From Piscicola geometra (Eukaryota > Annelida > Clitellata > Hirudinida > Piscicolidae): a stretch of 64,000 bases of DNA. Below the pieces are notes generated by a model. The model had not been told where the DNA came from. It was given only the letters and a program-made list of their open reading frames with translations, and did not search any database. Each line of letters begins with the position of its first letter. The first letter of the stretch is position 1. The stretch covers positions 7,151,306-7,215,305 of the forward strand of contig OX030965.1 in the NCBI GenBank assembly GCA_943735955.1, in the 5' to 3' direction. The translations under genes and the position numbers were made by a program. Shown piece after piece: positions 35,526-59,612 of this stretch.

Positions 35526-36247
35526 AAAATATTTATTCTTATTATTATTACTATTACTAATTTAAACTAATGATATTATAAATAATTTGATAATATTAAT
35601 AAAAAATTAAATGAAAAGCTTATAATGATAATAATTATAAAACTTAACCGTTAATTCTTAACGGTAATGAAAGCAAAGTTCCGAGTTTGCAGGGAGTCAG
35701 GCGAGATAAGAGGACGGAAGGGTGTGTTGACACGCTGATATGCCTGCAGGAGAGGTACTCGAGAGTCAGTCGGTCTTCTTTGTGCCTTCTTGGTGATTGA
35801 TTGCATGATTTGTGCAGGACTGATTTGTGTGTGGTTTTGTGCGTGTGTGTGGGGGGGGGGGGGAGAGAGAGGGTTTTTGTGTGTTTTGTGTTTGTTTGTC
35901 TTCTTTTATTTGTCTATGATTTTTCTCGAAAAGTTATGATTTGCAGATAACAAATGAAAATAATCTTTTTGGAATAATTTTACACTTGAATTTTTATCCT
36001 GAGCAGAAAATAATTTTTGTTTGAAAACTTTTTATTGTATTTAAAGAGGTTTAAAAAATAAAAAGTTTTAATCTCATATTTTTAAACATTATTTTATAAA
36101 ACGTCTATACGCCAAATAATAGTTTCAGAGGCTCTCTGGGTTCAGACTGATAAGAAACCCTATATAATGCTTAGGCATTCACCCAAGAATCCCCTTTGAA
36201 ATATGTTTGATTTGTTTAATTTATTGAAAATATAATTTAATAAAACA
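35526..36247. other. AT-rich spacer
   Basis: Spacer between the LINE and the ETS gene. A short G run at 35850-35862 and TG-rich patches are present. No coding exon seen. Confidence 0.45.
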
Positions 36248-37425
36248 ATGAATACTCTAATTGAAGGAGTGTTTGATGGAAAAGACGCTGAAAAAGAAGT
36301 GGAAAAAATGGTCGAGAATGACGATTTTGAGAGAAATACGATATTAAGCAATAAAACATCAGGTTTTTATCAATTTTTTTTCTCATTAATAAAATAAATA
36401 AATAAATGTTTACGGAAATTGATATTTAAATAAATATTTAAACTACATTTTAAATGCATAAAGCTTGCGAACACGAGCTTCAGGACCAAGTGTACTTTAT
36501 CGACTCAACCACCACAAGCCTTGAACCTCCCTTTGAGAATAATGTCTTTTATAACAGAAACCAAAATATCCTATATATCCCAAGCAACATTTATCCGCAA
36601 AACTTCAGCCATCCATCCTATATTGATCCATCGATCCAGCACCAATTTACCTTGGATCCATCTCTGATCCATCCATCCAGCATCCATCCATCCAGCATCC
36701 ATCCATCCAGCATCCATCCATCCAACTCCTTTCCATCTTCCTTTTTCAGCAAATCCAACTCCTTTATGTTGCAGCATGCAAGTCCACAAGAGCCGACACA
36801 ACTCAACACTGCATCGTTCAACTACCAGCAAGATGATTTCTTCCACCACCAAACGTTCAATCACTCACCACTGCAGCAAGAACCTTTCACGACCATTCAA
36901 CAACCACAATATCATTTCTCTCCCAACCAAAGTGAAGGCCAAAACAAAATCTTCTCCAACTACCCCATACAACCGCAACTTTGTCCACTTTTCTCGATCA
37001 CCACACCACAAAATAGCAACGGCAATGCTCCGACTCAACTATGGCAATTTCTGCTTGATCTCCTAGACGACCGACACTTCAACGAACTTATCCGCTGGAC
37101 TGGCGATCAATGGGAGTTCAAGCTGCTCCAACCGGACAAAGTGGCTGACCTGTGGGGTCGCTACAAGAGTCGACCGTGCATGACCTACGAGAAACTGAGC
37201 CGAGGATTGAGGTACTATTACGATAAGAAAATCATCGAGAAGACCGCGGGAAAGAGGTATGTGTACAGGTTTGTGTGTGATGCGCAAAAGCTCATCCCGT
37301 CGCCCCTGCCCATCTCCATCATTCTCCTCTCAGCCTCTCAAAACAACAAGCATCCACCCTCAAACGACGCTCAGATTCAATTTTTTGACGGTAGTTTTGA
37401 TCTGGGTTACTTTGAAACGTTTTAA
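36248..37425 (+). CDS. ETS-domain transcription factor
   Basis: Nuclear DNA-binding protein of the ETS family. Two exons: 36248-36362 and 36464-37425, joined in frame (TCA G/CT). The ETS domain occupies about 37030-37290: [21 protein letters not shown], then the recognition helix [19 protein letters not shown] with both invariant arginines, then [14 protein letters not shown]. The wording of the helix and wing is closest to the ETS1/2/Pointed group. No PNT/SAM domain is visible, and the N-terminal 230 residues are Gln/His/Ser/Pro-rich with three to four copies of IHPSS. The segment before the recognition helix reads RYKSRPC where the family usually has basic KNKP-type residues. It ends about 45 residues after the ETS domain. 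The start at 36248 gives an acidic N-terminus; an ATG at 36454 is an alternative. Confidence 0.85.
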
Positions 37426-37908
37426 AGCTACTTTTGAACGACTTGAACTTTATTTCGACAATTGGAATACATTTTGATCACAAATATTAATAATTATTGT
37501 AAAAATGAAACAGAAAAAAATATCTATTCAATCCTTCAATAGAACATTCTTTTCACAAAACCCACGAATAAAAGTCCCAAAGTTTCACGCTATGAGTTCA
37601 CCACTGTTTCTGAATCTGACCTCCAATACCAGGTTTGGTTACCAAAGTTGTTACAGTGTTGCAAAAAGAGCGTGGTCAGGTTGTTAGTGATGCTCAAACA
37701 AAGCTGAGTGTTTGCCGCTTGGATCGTGTGGTTCTGTGAGAGTGGAGTGTGTATAAGATAGTTTGAATTCAACTCAATATGACTTCGATGTGAAATAAGA
37801 TAATTCTACGAGGCTTTACGAATAGAAATAACAAAAAATTGAAAAAATATTTTTGAGAAGAATTTGTTGAGAGATAAAGAAACAAATAAATAATTTTGTG
37901 TGTGACAT
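37426..37908. other. Spacer between ETS and GALNT copy A
   Basis: Convergent spacer, AT-rich. AATAAA-like signals occur near 37568 and 37880. Small open frames here show no recognisable protein. Confidence 0.4.
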
Positions 37909-42195
<4,287 letters not shown>

Positions 42196-42722
42196 TGTGT
42201 GCTTGAAACTTCTTAAACTTTCGAGTGGTTTGATAGGAGTTTTACTTACTAACCACGGTTGAGGTTAATAGGTGTGTTTGATTTGGTAGAATTCCTTATT
42301 TAGTTGATGAGTCCGTATGTGTTGATCAACACACACATGAGACGTAAGACGCAAAGAAAGTAAAAAACGAGAGAATATTCACAAGAAAGTAGCGTCAAAG
42401 ACATCTCAAACGCTGAAAATCATTTGCAACTTTTTACTTGGTTTTATTAAAAAAAGTCAAAAGTTCATTCGAAGGCATATGATCTATTCTTACCATGATC
42501 TGGTTGATAAGCCTTAATGCATACTTGTTTGGCTCATACCGTCCAACCATATCCAAAACCCATCTCTACACCGCATTACTTCTTCAACAAAAAGTCCCTC
42601 TCTATTCACCAACCATCCCACCCCCCTAATCACCATCACCAACATCATCAATACTATCATCTTCCTTCCCCTCCTCCTCTACACCACCACCATCATCCTC
42701 CTCCTCTTCTTCTTCCCCATCA
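42196..42722. other. Spacer between GALNT-A start and PPWD1 end
   Basis: Tandem minus-strand genes with about 530 bp between them. It should hold the GALNT-A promoter (near 42200-42450) and the PPWD1 3' UTR (near 42600-42722, C/T-rich). No exon found. Confidence 0.45.
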
Positions 42723-45700
42723 TTACTTGACACTGATGCTGACAATGGATACGTCATCGTAGGGTTTGTTATCTTTGGGGTTTGTCTTGGCGTTAGAAAT
42801 GTTCATCACCACCTGCATGCCACTCACCACCCTGCCGAACACTGTGTGCTTCTTGTCCAGCCAGGGCTGTGTGTGGTTGGGTGTGTGTGTGGTTGGGTGG
42901 GTGTGTGTGTGGGTGGGTGTTAGGTTGGGTGGGTGTGTGGTTGGGTGGTTGGGTGTGTGTGTGGTTGGGTGGGTGTGTGGTTGGGTGGGTGTGTGGTTGG
43001 GTGGGTGTGTGGCTGGGTGTGTGTGTGTGTGGGTGGGTGCGTGGTTGGGTGGGTGTGTGGTTGGGTGGGTCTGTGGTTGGGTGTGTGTGTGTGGGAATGT
43101 GGTGGGTGAGATAGTCAATGAGATGGTGGTGGAAGGGTAATTGGGAAAGATGTGTGAATAGATGAGTCGCCAAAAAACATAGAACCAAAAAAATCGATCT
43201 AAAAACTATCCAACCTCCCCAACCTTCCCCATCATCTGCCACCCTCTCCCCCCCCCCTTCCACCCCACCCCCAATCCCACCATCTCTCCCCCCTCACAGT
43301 AGGCACGACAGTGATGAAGAACTGAGACCCGTTGGTGTTGGGACCAGCGTTTGCCATGCTGACGGTGAAGGGTTGGTCGTGTCGCAGGGAGGGGTGGATT
43401 TCATCCTCAAACTCACCCCCCCAGATCGACTGACCCCCTGTTCCGTTGCCTGTGGTGGTGGGGGTGGGTGGGAGGGTGGGAGAGGTTGTGGTTGGGGTTA
43501 TGGAGTGGTATTATTGGTGGTGAAAGTTGAAATATTGCGAGATTTTAATTTTGCTTTCAAATTCATTGTGACTGAAGATTTTATTGAAAACGATAGAATC
43601 AATTTAAAAGTCGAAAAATACTCCCTCTAACTGATTCTGCCCCACAATCCAAATCTGACCACTTCCCATAACCCCTCCCCAACCCGAACCCAATCCCCTT
43701 CACGCACCCACAATCCACCTCCCACCTCCCGCCAAACGCACCACAGGGATCTCCGGTCTGTATCATGAAGCCCTTGATGACCCTGTGGATGATGTTGCCG
43801 TTGTAGTAGCCGTCCCTGCTGTGCACGCAGAAGTTCTCCACCGTTTTGGGACACCTGGCGAGTGAGTGGAAAGATTTTGGGAATTAAGGATGAGGGAGGG
43901 ATGATGGTGGTGATGAATGGAAAGTATTTGAATTTTTGGATGGTGGGATGAGGTGGATGATGATGGAGGTGATAATAGTGATGATGAGTGTGATGATGAT
44001 AATGATGATATTGATGATAATGATGGCGATGGCTAACTCTTTGGCGTAGAGTTTGATGTTGATGTCACCCATGGTGGTGTGGATGACTGCACTGTCGGCT
44101 ATGCGAGTGTACAAGATGTCCTGAGAGAGTGAGAGAGGGTGAGTGATAAAAAAGAATGAAAGGAGGGAAAAAGAGAGTGAGAAATAAGAGAAGAGGGAAA
44201 GAAAGAAAGACTAGGAAGGAAGAAAAGGGTAGATAGAAATAATGACGAGATGAAAAGTGGAATTTTAATTAAGTGGCCGATAGTAGCACCTCAGTGGCTG
44301 CAACCATTTCCTCTTTTGATGGCTTTTCGTTGAAGATGTCTCTGGTGGTTTCGCCATTGCTGTGCATGGGTGGGTGGAGGGAAAAGTGAGTGGATGGATG
44401 AAGAGTGGATGTTTGGATGAATGTGAGAATGAAGGGAGGATAGATGGACGAAATTATGATTGATAAAAGAATGAAATGATTAAGCATGAGATTGTAATCT
44501 AAAGTCACGAACAGCTTTTCATCTGGTTCTCGTCTGCTGAACAAATAAAACCTGGCGAATAAAAACAAACAAGATTTTTAAAATGTAAGAAACGGAGAAA
44601 AAAAATTGATTTATGTGGTGCAAAATGAGATTTTCAAAACAAGATTTGCAAGATGACAAAAAATAAAAACAAAGCAAAAAAAAGAAAAATAACTAAAGAC
44701 CTATTTTTTTTGAATGCAGTACAAAAGAGGGTTGGATCGGAGGTGGCTTCCTGTAGGTCGAAGGAGTCGTTGGCACTGTCCTCGGTCGAGAAGGCTGCCT
44801 TCACCTTGCTGGCCGTGCCTGAGTGAGGGAAGGGGAGGGTTGGAGAAAGATGGGATGGATGGAGTGGAAGGATGGAAGAGAAAGGGGAGGGAGGGTGGAG
44901 GGAGAGTAGAGAAAAAAGTGGAACAGAGAAAAAACTTTAATTAAAAAAATTAATTCCCAAACACAACAAACACCCATGCCAACCACAACAAACCACCACC
45001 CATGCCAACCACAACAAACCACCACCCATGCCAACCACAACAAACCACCACCCATGCCAACCAACCAACCAACAACCACCCTGGTACAACCAACCAAACC
45101 AAACAATCCTTGCCAACCAACCAACAACCACCCTTGCCAACCAACCAAATAACCACCCATGCCAACCAAACAACCAACCAACAACCACCCTTGCCAACAA
45201 ACCACCACCCATGCCAACCAAAAAAAACAACCAGCCAACCAACAACCACCTTTACCAACCAACCAAACAAACAAACAACCAAACACGACGAACCCTGGTA
45301 CAAGGCGAGCTGCAAGAACCTGAAGTTGTCGTTCTTGCCGATCAGCCTGCAGCACTTGTTCGTGTGCAGGTTCACCACTGTGGCGTGTAGCGTGGTGGTG
45401 ATGATGATGATGATGATGATGGCCTCTTAGAATAATAATAGTAATGATGATGATGATAATAATTATAATAGTAATAATAATAGCCATAAAAATAGGCATA
45501 ATAACAATATTAAGCCTATATTTGACCTACCTTTGATTCCAAGCATGGTGGAGTAGAGGATGAAGTTGTCGCTCTGATCAAAGACTGTGGTGTTCACAAT
45601 GAATAACTATTGTCATCACTATTATCACCACTATTATTATCACTATTATACTATTATTATCATTAAAAATGAAAAAATGTCTAAAAAAACAAATACAGAA

Positions 45701-48700
45701 TTTTTCAAAAATATAATAAAAGTTCCCATAACTATTCACCAAAAAAAACTCAATCGTAACTGAAAAAAAAGGGTAAAACCCAAAGGGTGAAAAGTGAACT
45801 GTACGCACTGATGCTGCATTGGTTGTATGAGTTTGACTTGTGGAGATCCTTCTCCACGGCCATCCTCTTGCTGAACTCCATGTTGGAGAGGTTGTGCTCA
45901 GTCTGTTTGGGATGGATGGGGATGGATGGGTGGATGTGATGGGTGGGATGGATGAATGGGTGGGTGGGTGTGTGAGTGGGTATATAGATAGGATTGATGA
46001 ATGGATTAATAGGTGGATAGATTTTAAAACACACAAAAAAATGGAAAAATTTTCTCCAATATTCATAATGAACATAATAATAATCATCATCATCACCATC
46101 ATCATCACCACCTGCTTCATCTCAGTGAACGTCTGCAAGCTCTCATCAATCACCTTCAGCAACTTCCCCGTCAGAAACTTGAAGAGCCTTACCTGTATCA
46201 TCATCATTACCATCATTACTATTATCATCATCATCATCACCATCCCGATCATCATCATCATTATCATCATAACCACCTTGCTATCATGGCAAATGGCGGC
46301 AAACCTAGTGCCGTCGTGGGAGATGCAGATGTCCAATGGCAGGGTCTTGCACTGGATGGAGAGGGTGGGTGGGTGGATTGAGAGGGTGGGTGGGTGGAGA
46401 GGGTGGGTGGATGAGGAGGGTGGGTGGATGAGGAGGGTGGGTGGATGAGGAGGGTGGGTGGGTGGGTGGAGAAGGTAGGTGGGTGGATGGGGAGAGTGGA
46501 TGGGTGGGTGGAGAGGGTGGGTGGGTGGGTGGAGAGGGTGGGTGGGTGGGTGGAGAGGGTGGGTGGGTGGGTGGAGAGGGTGGGTGGAGAAGGTAGGTGG
46601 GTGGATGGGGAGAGTGGATGGGTGGGTGGAGAGGGTGGGTGGGTGGGTGGAGAGGGTGGGTGGGTGGGTGGAGAGGGATGGTGGGTGGGTGGGTGGGTGG
46701 GAAGAGTGGGTGGGTGGGTGGAGAGGGTGGTTGGGTGGATGGAGATTTTGGAGAGGGTGGATGTGTGGTGGTAGCGATGGGTTGAATGAAGAGAAGAGTG
46801 GTTGTGATGAAATTGATTGATAATTATAATAATAAGAAATTAATTAATATTTGAAAAAAAACATATTTTAATAAATTAATCTTAAATAATATTTATTACA
46901 ATTAAATTAAATCAATAAAACCAATTAAACATTCAAAATCAAATCAGCGTCTTGATGGGCGACCTTGACAAACTCATAGAGGTCAGTTTCCATCTTGCTT
47001 CTCCACGACAGCCACTTGGGCGTGGTGGTGAAGTCCTGGGCCGCCCCCGCCCAGTACTCCACCACACCCGATTCGTCGACTGAGAGCGTCGTCTTGAAGG
47101 GAGCGTTGTACTGGTGGAGTGGGGGAGGTTGGGGGTGGGAGTGGTGGTGGAATGAGAGGGATGAGGGGTAAGAAGGAAGGAATGAAAGGGATGAGGGGTG
47201 AGAAGGAAGGAATGAAATGGAAGAGGGTAGGAGGAGGAATGAGAGGAAAGATTATGAAAACAAAATTAGGATTTCTAAATTAACCCATGCAACGATCCTT
47301 GCATCAATCCATTTACTAATCAATGCATCAATCCATTCATTAACCAAATCCATGCATCAATCAATTCATCTACCCATGCATCCAGCCACAAACCCTCATG
47401 AGAAAGACTGGCTTGTAATGCACATTCGTGAGTGAATGCATGCATTCGGCATTACCCCTGCTGTCGTACAGGTGGATGTGTGGAGTGTTCTTCTCTGCTC
47501 TGAATGGTGGAAGTCGTGGTGGTGGTGAATTGGGGTGAATTGTGGCCTGGGGGTTGAAAATCTCTGGAAAGAGAATGGTGTTAAAGCTTTATCGAAGTTA
47601 TTATCATCCTGACTGTTGTTTATTATTATTAATATTGTTATTATTATTATTGTTATTATTATTATCATCATCATCCCCATTATAATTTATATTCTATAAT
47701 AATGCTTATGTGAAATTGAAAGACGAACACAGCGATGATGGGAATAGAGTCTCCTGCATTGTACACCCAACAACAACACTTAGCCTCGTATGGAATCTTC
47801 AGCATGTTGATCATGTCTGTGTGGTGGTGGGTGTGAACAGGTGGGAATTATAGATCAGTGGTGGGGGGGGGGGATAATTGTGGAATGGTGGTGAGTGAGA
47901 AGGATTGTGGAATCAGCACCCCCTCACTCACCAAAGTTGACCACATCGTACACTTTGACCATACTATCGTCTGAAATGGTGGAGCAGTACTCACCATTAC
48001 TGCTCACTGCAAGGTCTGTTATGGCGTCTGGTGGTGGTGGAGGATGGTGGTGATGATAGTGATTTTGTTGATAATGGTGAAGATGATGGTGGTGATGATG
48101 ATGGTGATGACTAAAGCAAGCAGCAACGAACTGAGATGGCTGCGGTAGTGCTTGACAAACTCAATGCCTCCATCTTTGTGCTTCTTCCAGAACTTCAGGT
48201 GGCCATCGTTGCTCGTCGTGATCAGAAAACCGTCCCTGGAGAGATGGATGGGTGGATGGAGAAGTAAAAATAAAGATGGAAATTCATCATTAAAATGGAA
48301 ACAATTATTTAAAAAAAATTAAAAGTTGTGGTTGTGCTGTTTGAAATTTGATGGGTTATATGAAACTGAAATTATAATTAATGGAGCTTGTAATCTCAAA
48401 TTTTACTATATTTCATATTTATTGCGGTACTAATTCAACCAACGTACTTTCCAATTGCCACGAAATTGACGACATCTCTGTGCATGTAGCTGATCTCGTA
48501 ACAGTCAGCGCATGGCAGATTGTCCAGGTAAACCGACTCAAAAGGAAGTACTTTTGGAATTACGAGATTTTTTTATTTGAAGACTTATTTAAATTTATTT
48601 TTATTACAAGTTAATTTTTAATTTCAAGATTTCAAACTTAATTATTGAATGCATTACATATAATTTTGAGAATAGATCGAGTACTTTTTTGCTTTTTGTG

Positions 48701-48781
48701 TTCGGTGGCCTCAGATGGCTTAGGTCCGATAACGTCTTCACTTTCTTCTTCTAAACTACGTTTTAAACTGGTTTCCGACAT
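42723..48781 (-). CDS. PPWD1: PPWD1: WD40-repeat cyclophilin, spliceosome-associated peptidyl-prolyl isomerase
   Basis: Nuclear cyclophilin with N-terminal WD40 repeats, associated with spliceosomes in known orthologues. About nineteen exons on the minus strand from the ATG at 48781. Recognised blocks in order: [20 protein letters not shown] (about 48530), [20 protein letters not shown] (48200), [11 protein letters not shown] (47990), [12 protein letters not shown] (47480), [12 protein letters not shown] (47050), FAAICHDSK (46290), [19 protein letters not shown] (46180), [13 protein letters not shown] (45870), STMLGIK (45545), [19 protein letters not shown] (45320), [12 protein letters not shown] (44530), [12 protein letters not shown] (44320). 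The cyclophilin domain is [48 protein letters not shown] (written [14 protein letters not shown] here), then exon 43449-43298 ([31 protein letters not shown]) and 42866-42723 ([16 protein letters not shown] ending ISVK). Catalytic-pocket blocks are present. The match to human PPWD1 is continuous. Confidence 0.95.
42868..43096. repeat. GTGG/GTGT repeat in last PPWD1 intron
   Basis: TGGTTGGGTGGGTGTG-type units. In the PPWD1 transcript they read CCACCCAACCACAC next to the acceptor at 42867. The donor side of the same intron is GGGGTGGGG-rich. Confidence 0.92.
44945..45295. repeat. CCAACCACAAC repeat in PPWD1 intron
   Basis: Degenerate units such as CATGCCAACCACAACAAACC repeat across the intron between the exons near 44800 and 45300; the transcript strand is GGTTGG-rich. 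Confidence 0.9.
46355..46745. repeat. GGTGGGTGGAGAG minisatellite in PPWD1 intron
   Basis: Higher-order repeat of GGTGGGTGGGTGGAGAGG with a longer period including GGATGGGGAGAGTGG (two similar blocks from about 46480 and 46590). Confidence 0.92.
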
Positions 48782-48933
48782 TTCGTTTTAAAAGCTTTTC
48801 AAGTTTTGATTAGTTTAAAAGGGAATTTAAGTTACAATCTTAAAAAGACCCACAAATATTGCTTAGTTAATTTTTTTAATTTATAAAAACAAGTTTAGAA
48901 ATATTTTTTATTAAAAAGCAAAGCAAAAAGTAT
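48782..48933 (-). promoter_or_regulatory. 152-bp gap between TIMM29 and PPWD1
   Basis: Same-strand genes. The minus strand has AATAAA about 20 bp after the TIMM29 stop (near 48906-48911), then about 120 AT-rich bases before the PPWD1 ATG. The gap must hold the TIMM29 3' end and either the PPWD1 promoter or its transcript leader. Confidence 0.5.
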
Positions 48934-49666
48934 TTATAATATTTGTGCATTCGAGTGTAGTTGATTGACCGATATAGTGTTTGGTTCAAGATGAAGCCAT
49001 TCTTGAGGGTTGATGTCATAATCTTTCATACTCCGTTCCATCATCCACCACTTTCCCAGCACTCCTACATCAACCACTCTATCCTTCCACTCCAGCCACG
49101 TGACCTTTAAGTACTTGCATTGAGCCTCATACAAATCTACGTCGTCTCCATAATTGTCAAGCCACATCACTGAAAAGAAAGCAAACGTCGTTCTTTTCAG
49201 TAAGCCTGCGTTTGCACATATTGCAAGATTCTGCATGTAGGCGTCACAAGATGGATTGCGTATGGGTTCACCAACGGTCATCAGCTCGTTCATGTGTTCT
49301 TTTAGTCTGTTTGAGAAGTCCACAGAGCTTGGGTTACTCCAGATCAAGCCGATTCCGAAACCAAGTGATGAGATATAGGCACCCGCCTTCAATGGTTTGG
49401 CTTTCATGTCGGCTTTTACATCAATGGCTACAGCCTTGTAATCATTGAATATGTTTTTGAAGTAATTGTCTGCAAATTGAAAGATTGAACATTGAATAAG
49501 TATTTTTGACAATTGGAAAAAATTATGATAAATAGTATTGAAAAGGTCACAAAGTATATTCTTTACAAATCTTTGAAAGCTTTCCTTGCTCCAATCGTTC
49601 ATTGACTGCATTTAACTTTGAGCCAAAAGTGGCTCCTGCTGTTCCAGCTCTTTTGATAATATTCAT
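48934..49666 (-). CDS. TIMM29: TIMM29-like subunit of the mitochondrial TIM22 translocase
   Basis: Mitochondrial inner-membrane protein that, in animals, supports the TIM22 carrier translocase. Two exons on the minus strand: 49666-49567 and 49469-48934, joined in phase 1. The second half carries the family signature: LYEAQCKYLKVTWLEWKDRV, then VDVGVLGKWWMMERSMKDYD, then NPQEWLHLEP, which matches the block ending DCDIN-x-x-EFLHL of the vertebrate protein. A hydrophobic stretch around AYISSLGFGIGLIWS fits the single membrane segment. The N-terminus is short and basic (MNIIKRAGTAGATFGSKLN). The protein ends sooner than the vertebrate one. The ATG at 49666 is chosen because the spliced product continues into KAVAIDVKADMKAKP, as in the family. 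Confidence 0.85.
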
Positions 49667-51861
49667 TGTTTACAACTTCTTGATAAGAAATTACTAAAAA
49701 TATATAAGTTGAGATTGAAAGAAGTCAAATTGCAATGAAATCTCTATATATATCATCGTTTTGATTAAAAGTTACAAAACTGAAATATGTTAACAATTCG
49801 TTTTTACTTTTTTTTTATTTTCAAAAATGTATTAAAAAATAGTTTATTTTTATGAAACTAAATTGTGAAAAAAAGTTAAAGGGTAATTTGTTATCAAAGT
49901 TCGTCTTTGGAGTATCATTGAAATGTGATTTGAACGTATTCTAAGATTTCCCTTCAACTTCCTTTTACTTTGTGATCTCATTTATATAACGATTGTACAT
50001 TAATTTTCTAATAGTAGATTTTTAAAAGAATTTCATGATTTTAGTTTTTTCAGCTTGATAGTTATTTCCTTATTCTTATAATTGTTAAATATTCAAAGTA
50101 GGTAACTACTGAAATATATTCAGCTCAACATTATTTCAAGAAAAAGATTTTGATTTAGTTCAAGAAAAGTGAGTTCAATTATTTTTTTACAACATATTTA
50201 AATTTGGCCTTTAATCGACGTGGCTACCTTTCTTATCATTTAACGATTTAATAAGCTATCTTTATTTAATAAAATAATCTGAAGAAAATAAAATATATTA
50301 ATGCTACAAAATGAGCCTATTCACATATTTCTAGCACAACGAGAAGTTTTAAAAAAAGTGGTTCTGTTAATCGCACTACAGTTTTAATATATATTAATTA
50401 AATAATTTAATTTTATAAAGAATTTCAATTATTGAAAAGTATTTTTAGTTTTAATTTCTAAAAAGACTATTGATTTCATTCGTTTACAAGAGTTTCTGGG
50501 GTGTGATCAATGCATGGTATCACAGTATCGTTACTTACATCTGTTGCCAAATTGATAAAATTCAAAATAAGAATAAATTAAAAATACAAAATAAAACTAT
50601 AGAATTTACTTTAATTATAAATTTAAAAGTCTAAATTTATTTTCCAATTTAAATCTAGTTGCACTCATGTAATTAGCTGTATAATGTGGTATCATAACGA
50701 TGTGACTTGGGTACATTACATCTTAAATACACGCATTTCATTAACTTTTTTAAGTTTTTTCAGTTCATACATGTGTTTCTTATGAATTTACGACTTTTAA
50801 CTTCTAAAAAAACATTTGAATGATTTTTTTGCATTAAGACAATTAATTTTTTGGCATGCTATGAGAAACGAACATCAGTTCTTAGCCTCTTATCTGATTT
50901 TACAGAAAAAGTGCGAGGAAATATTCAAGGCTTTGTGTGCATGAGTGATGATTGGTTGTTTTGAATATTTTTGCTAAAAGTCGAAGTTTTGGTGTGTTTG
51001 AAATTTAATTGCCTAAAATAATTTTACGGAAATTCTAAAATTTCTCTGAGATATTATTATAATTATTCAATCATTTTAAATCGAATAAACCGATTATTAG
51101 GATTAATACCTTCAAAAATACACGGTTTTTCTAATTAATGTTATTATTTTTTATCATTTATCTCTTCTTATCTATTCGTCATGAATCTAGTTTGGGGTTA
51201 TATCACATTGAATTTCTCATTTATCTTTTCATTAGGATCAACATGCAATTATTGTATTTTAGAGTATCTTTATGGGAATACTGCCAAAGTTAATGCGATG
51301 CAATAATGGAACATGGCGGGTACTCAAAAAAATAAAAAATACAACAAAAAGGCGAGCAATTCTTCATCTGAATCTTGCATATATCAAATTCATCTTTTCT
51401 TAGTACATATCATTAGTTTTGACTTTTGAGCTTTTCAAACTCATGAGAAATCCATGTTAGACACGTCAAAAATTTTTCTAAAACAAAAAATAAACTTATA
51501 TTTAAAACAACTATCTTCTTGCATAATGAGGATAATGAGCAAAAGTGATAATACAAAACACAAGGCGAGATCGTTTGCTGGCAACTAGCGGAAAAACAGA
51601 TTTATTGAAGGTGTACTCCTCACATTTCACTTCGCACATGACTATCAAAACGACAAATAAATCTTATCTTACAGAGCGTCATTTGTTTGTGTAATTGCCT
51701 TAGAACGATGTAAGAATGGTGCATCTAATTTCTCTACCATTAAAAAGAATGCCTGTATCTTGCCATAATTACCCCATTATTTCGACTCCTCGCCAGACAT
51801 CACCACCACATACTTCCCGTAACAACCCGCAGAAAACAAAAACAACAATAAGAAAAACAAG
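49667..51861. other. 2.2-kb divergent spacer
   Basis: AT-rich DNA between TIMM29 (minus) and GALNT-B (plus). I find no coding exon, RNA gene or repeat array in it. Promoters for both genes should lie at its two ends; 51780-51861 is the likely GALNT-B 5' UTR. Confidence 0.5.
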
Positions 51862-59612
<7,751 letters not shown>

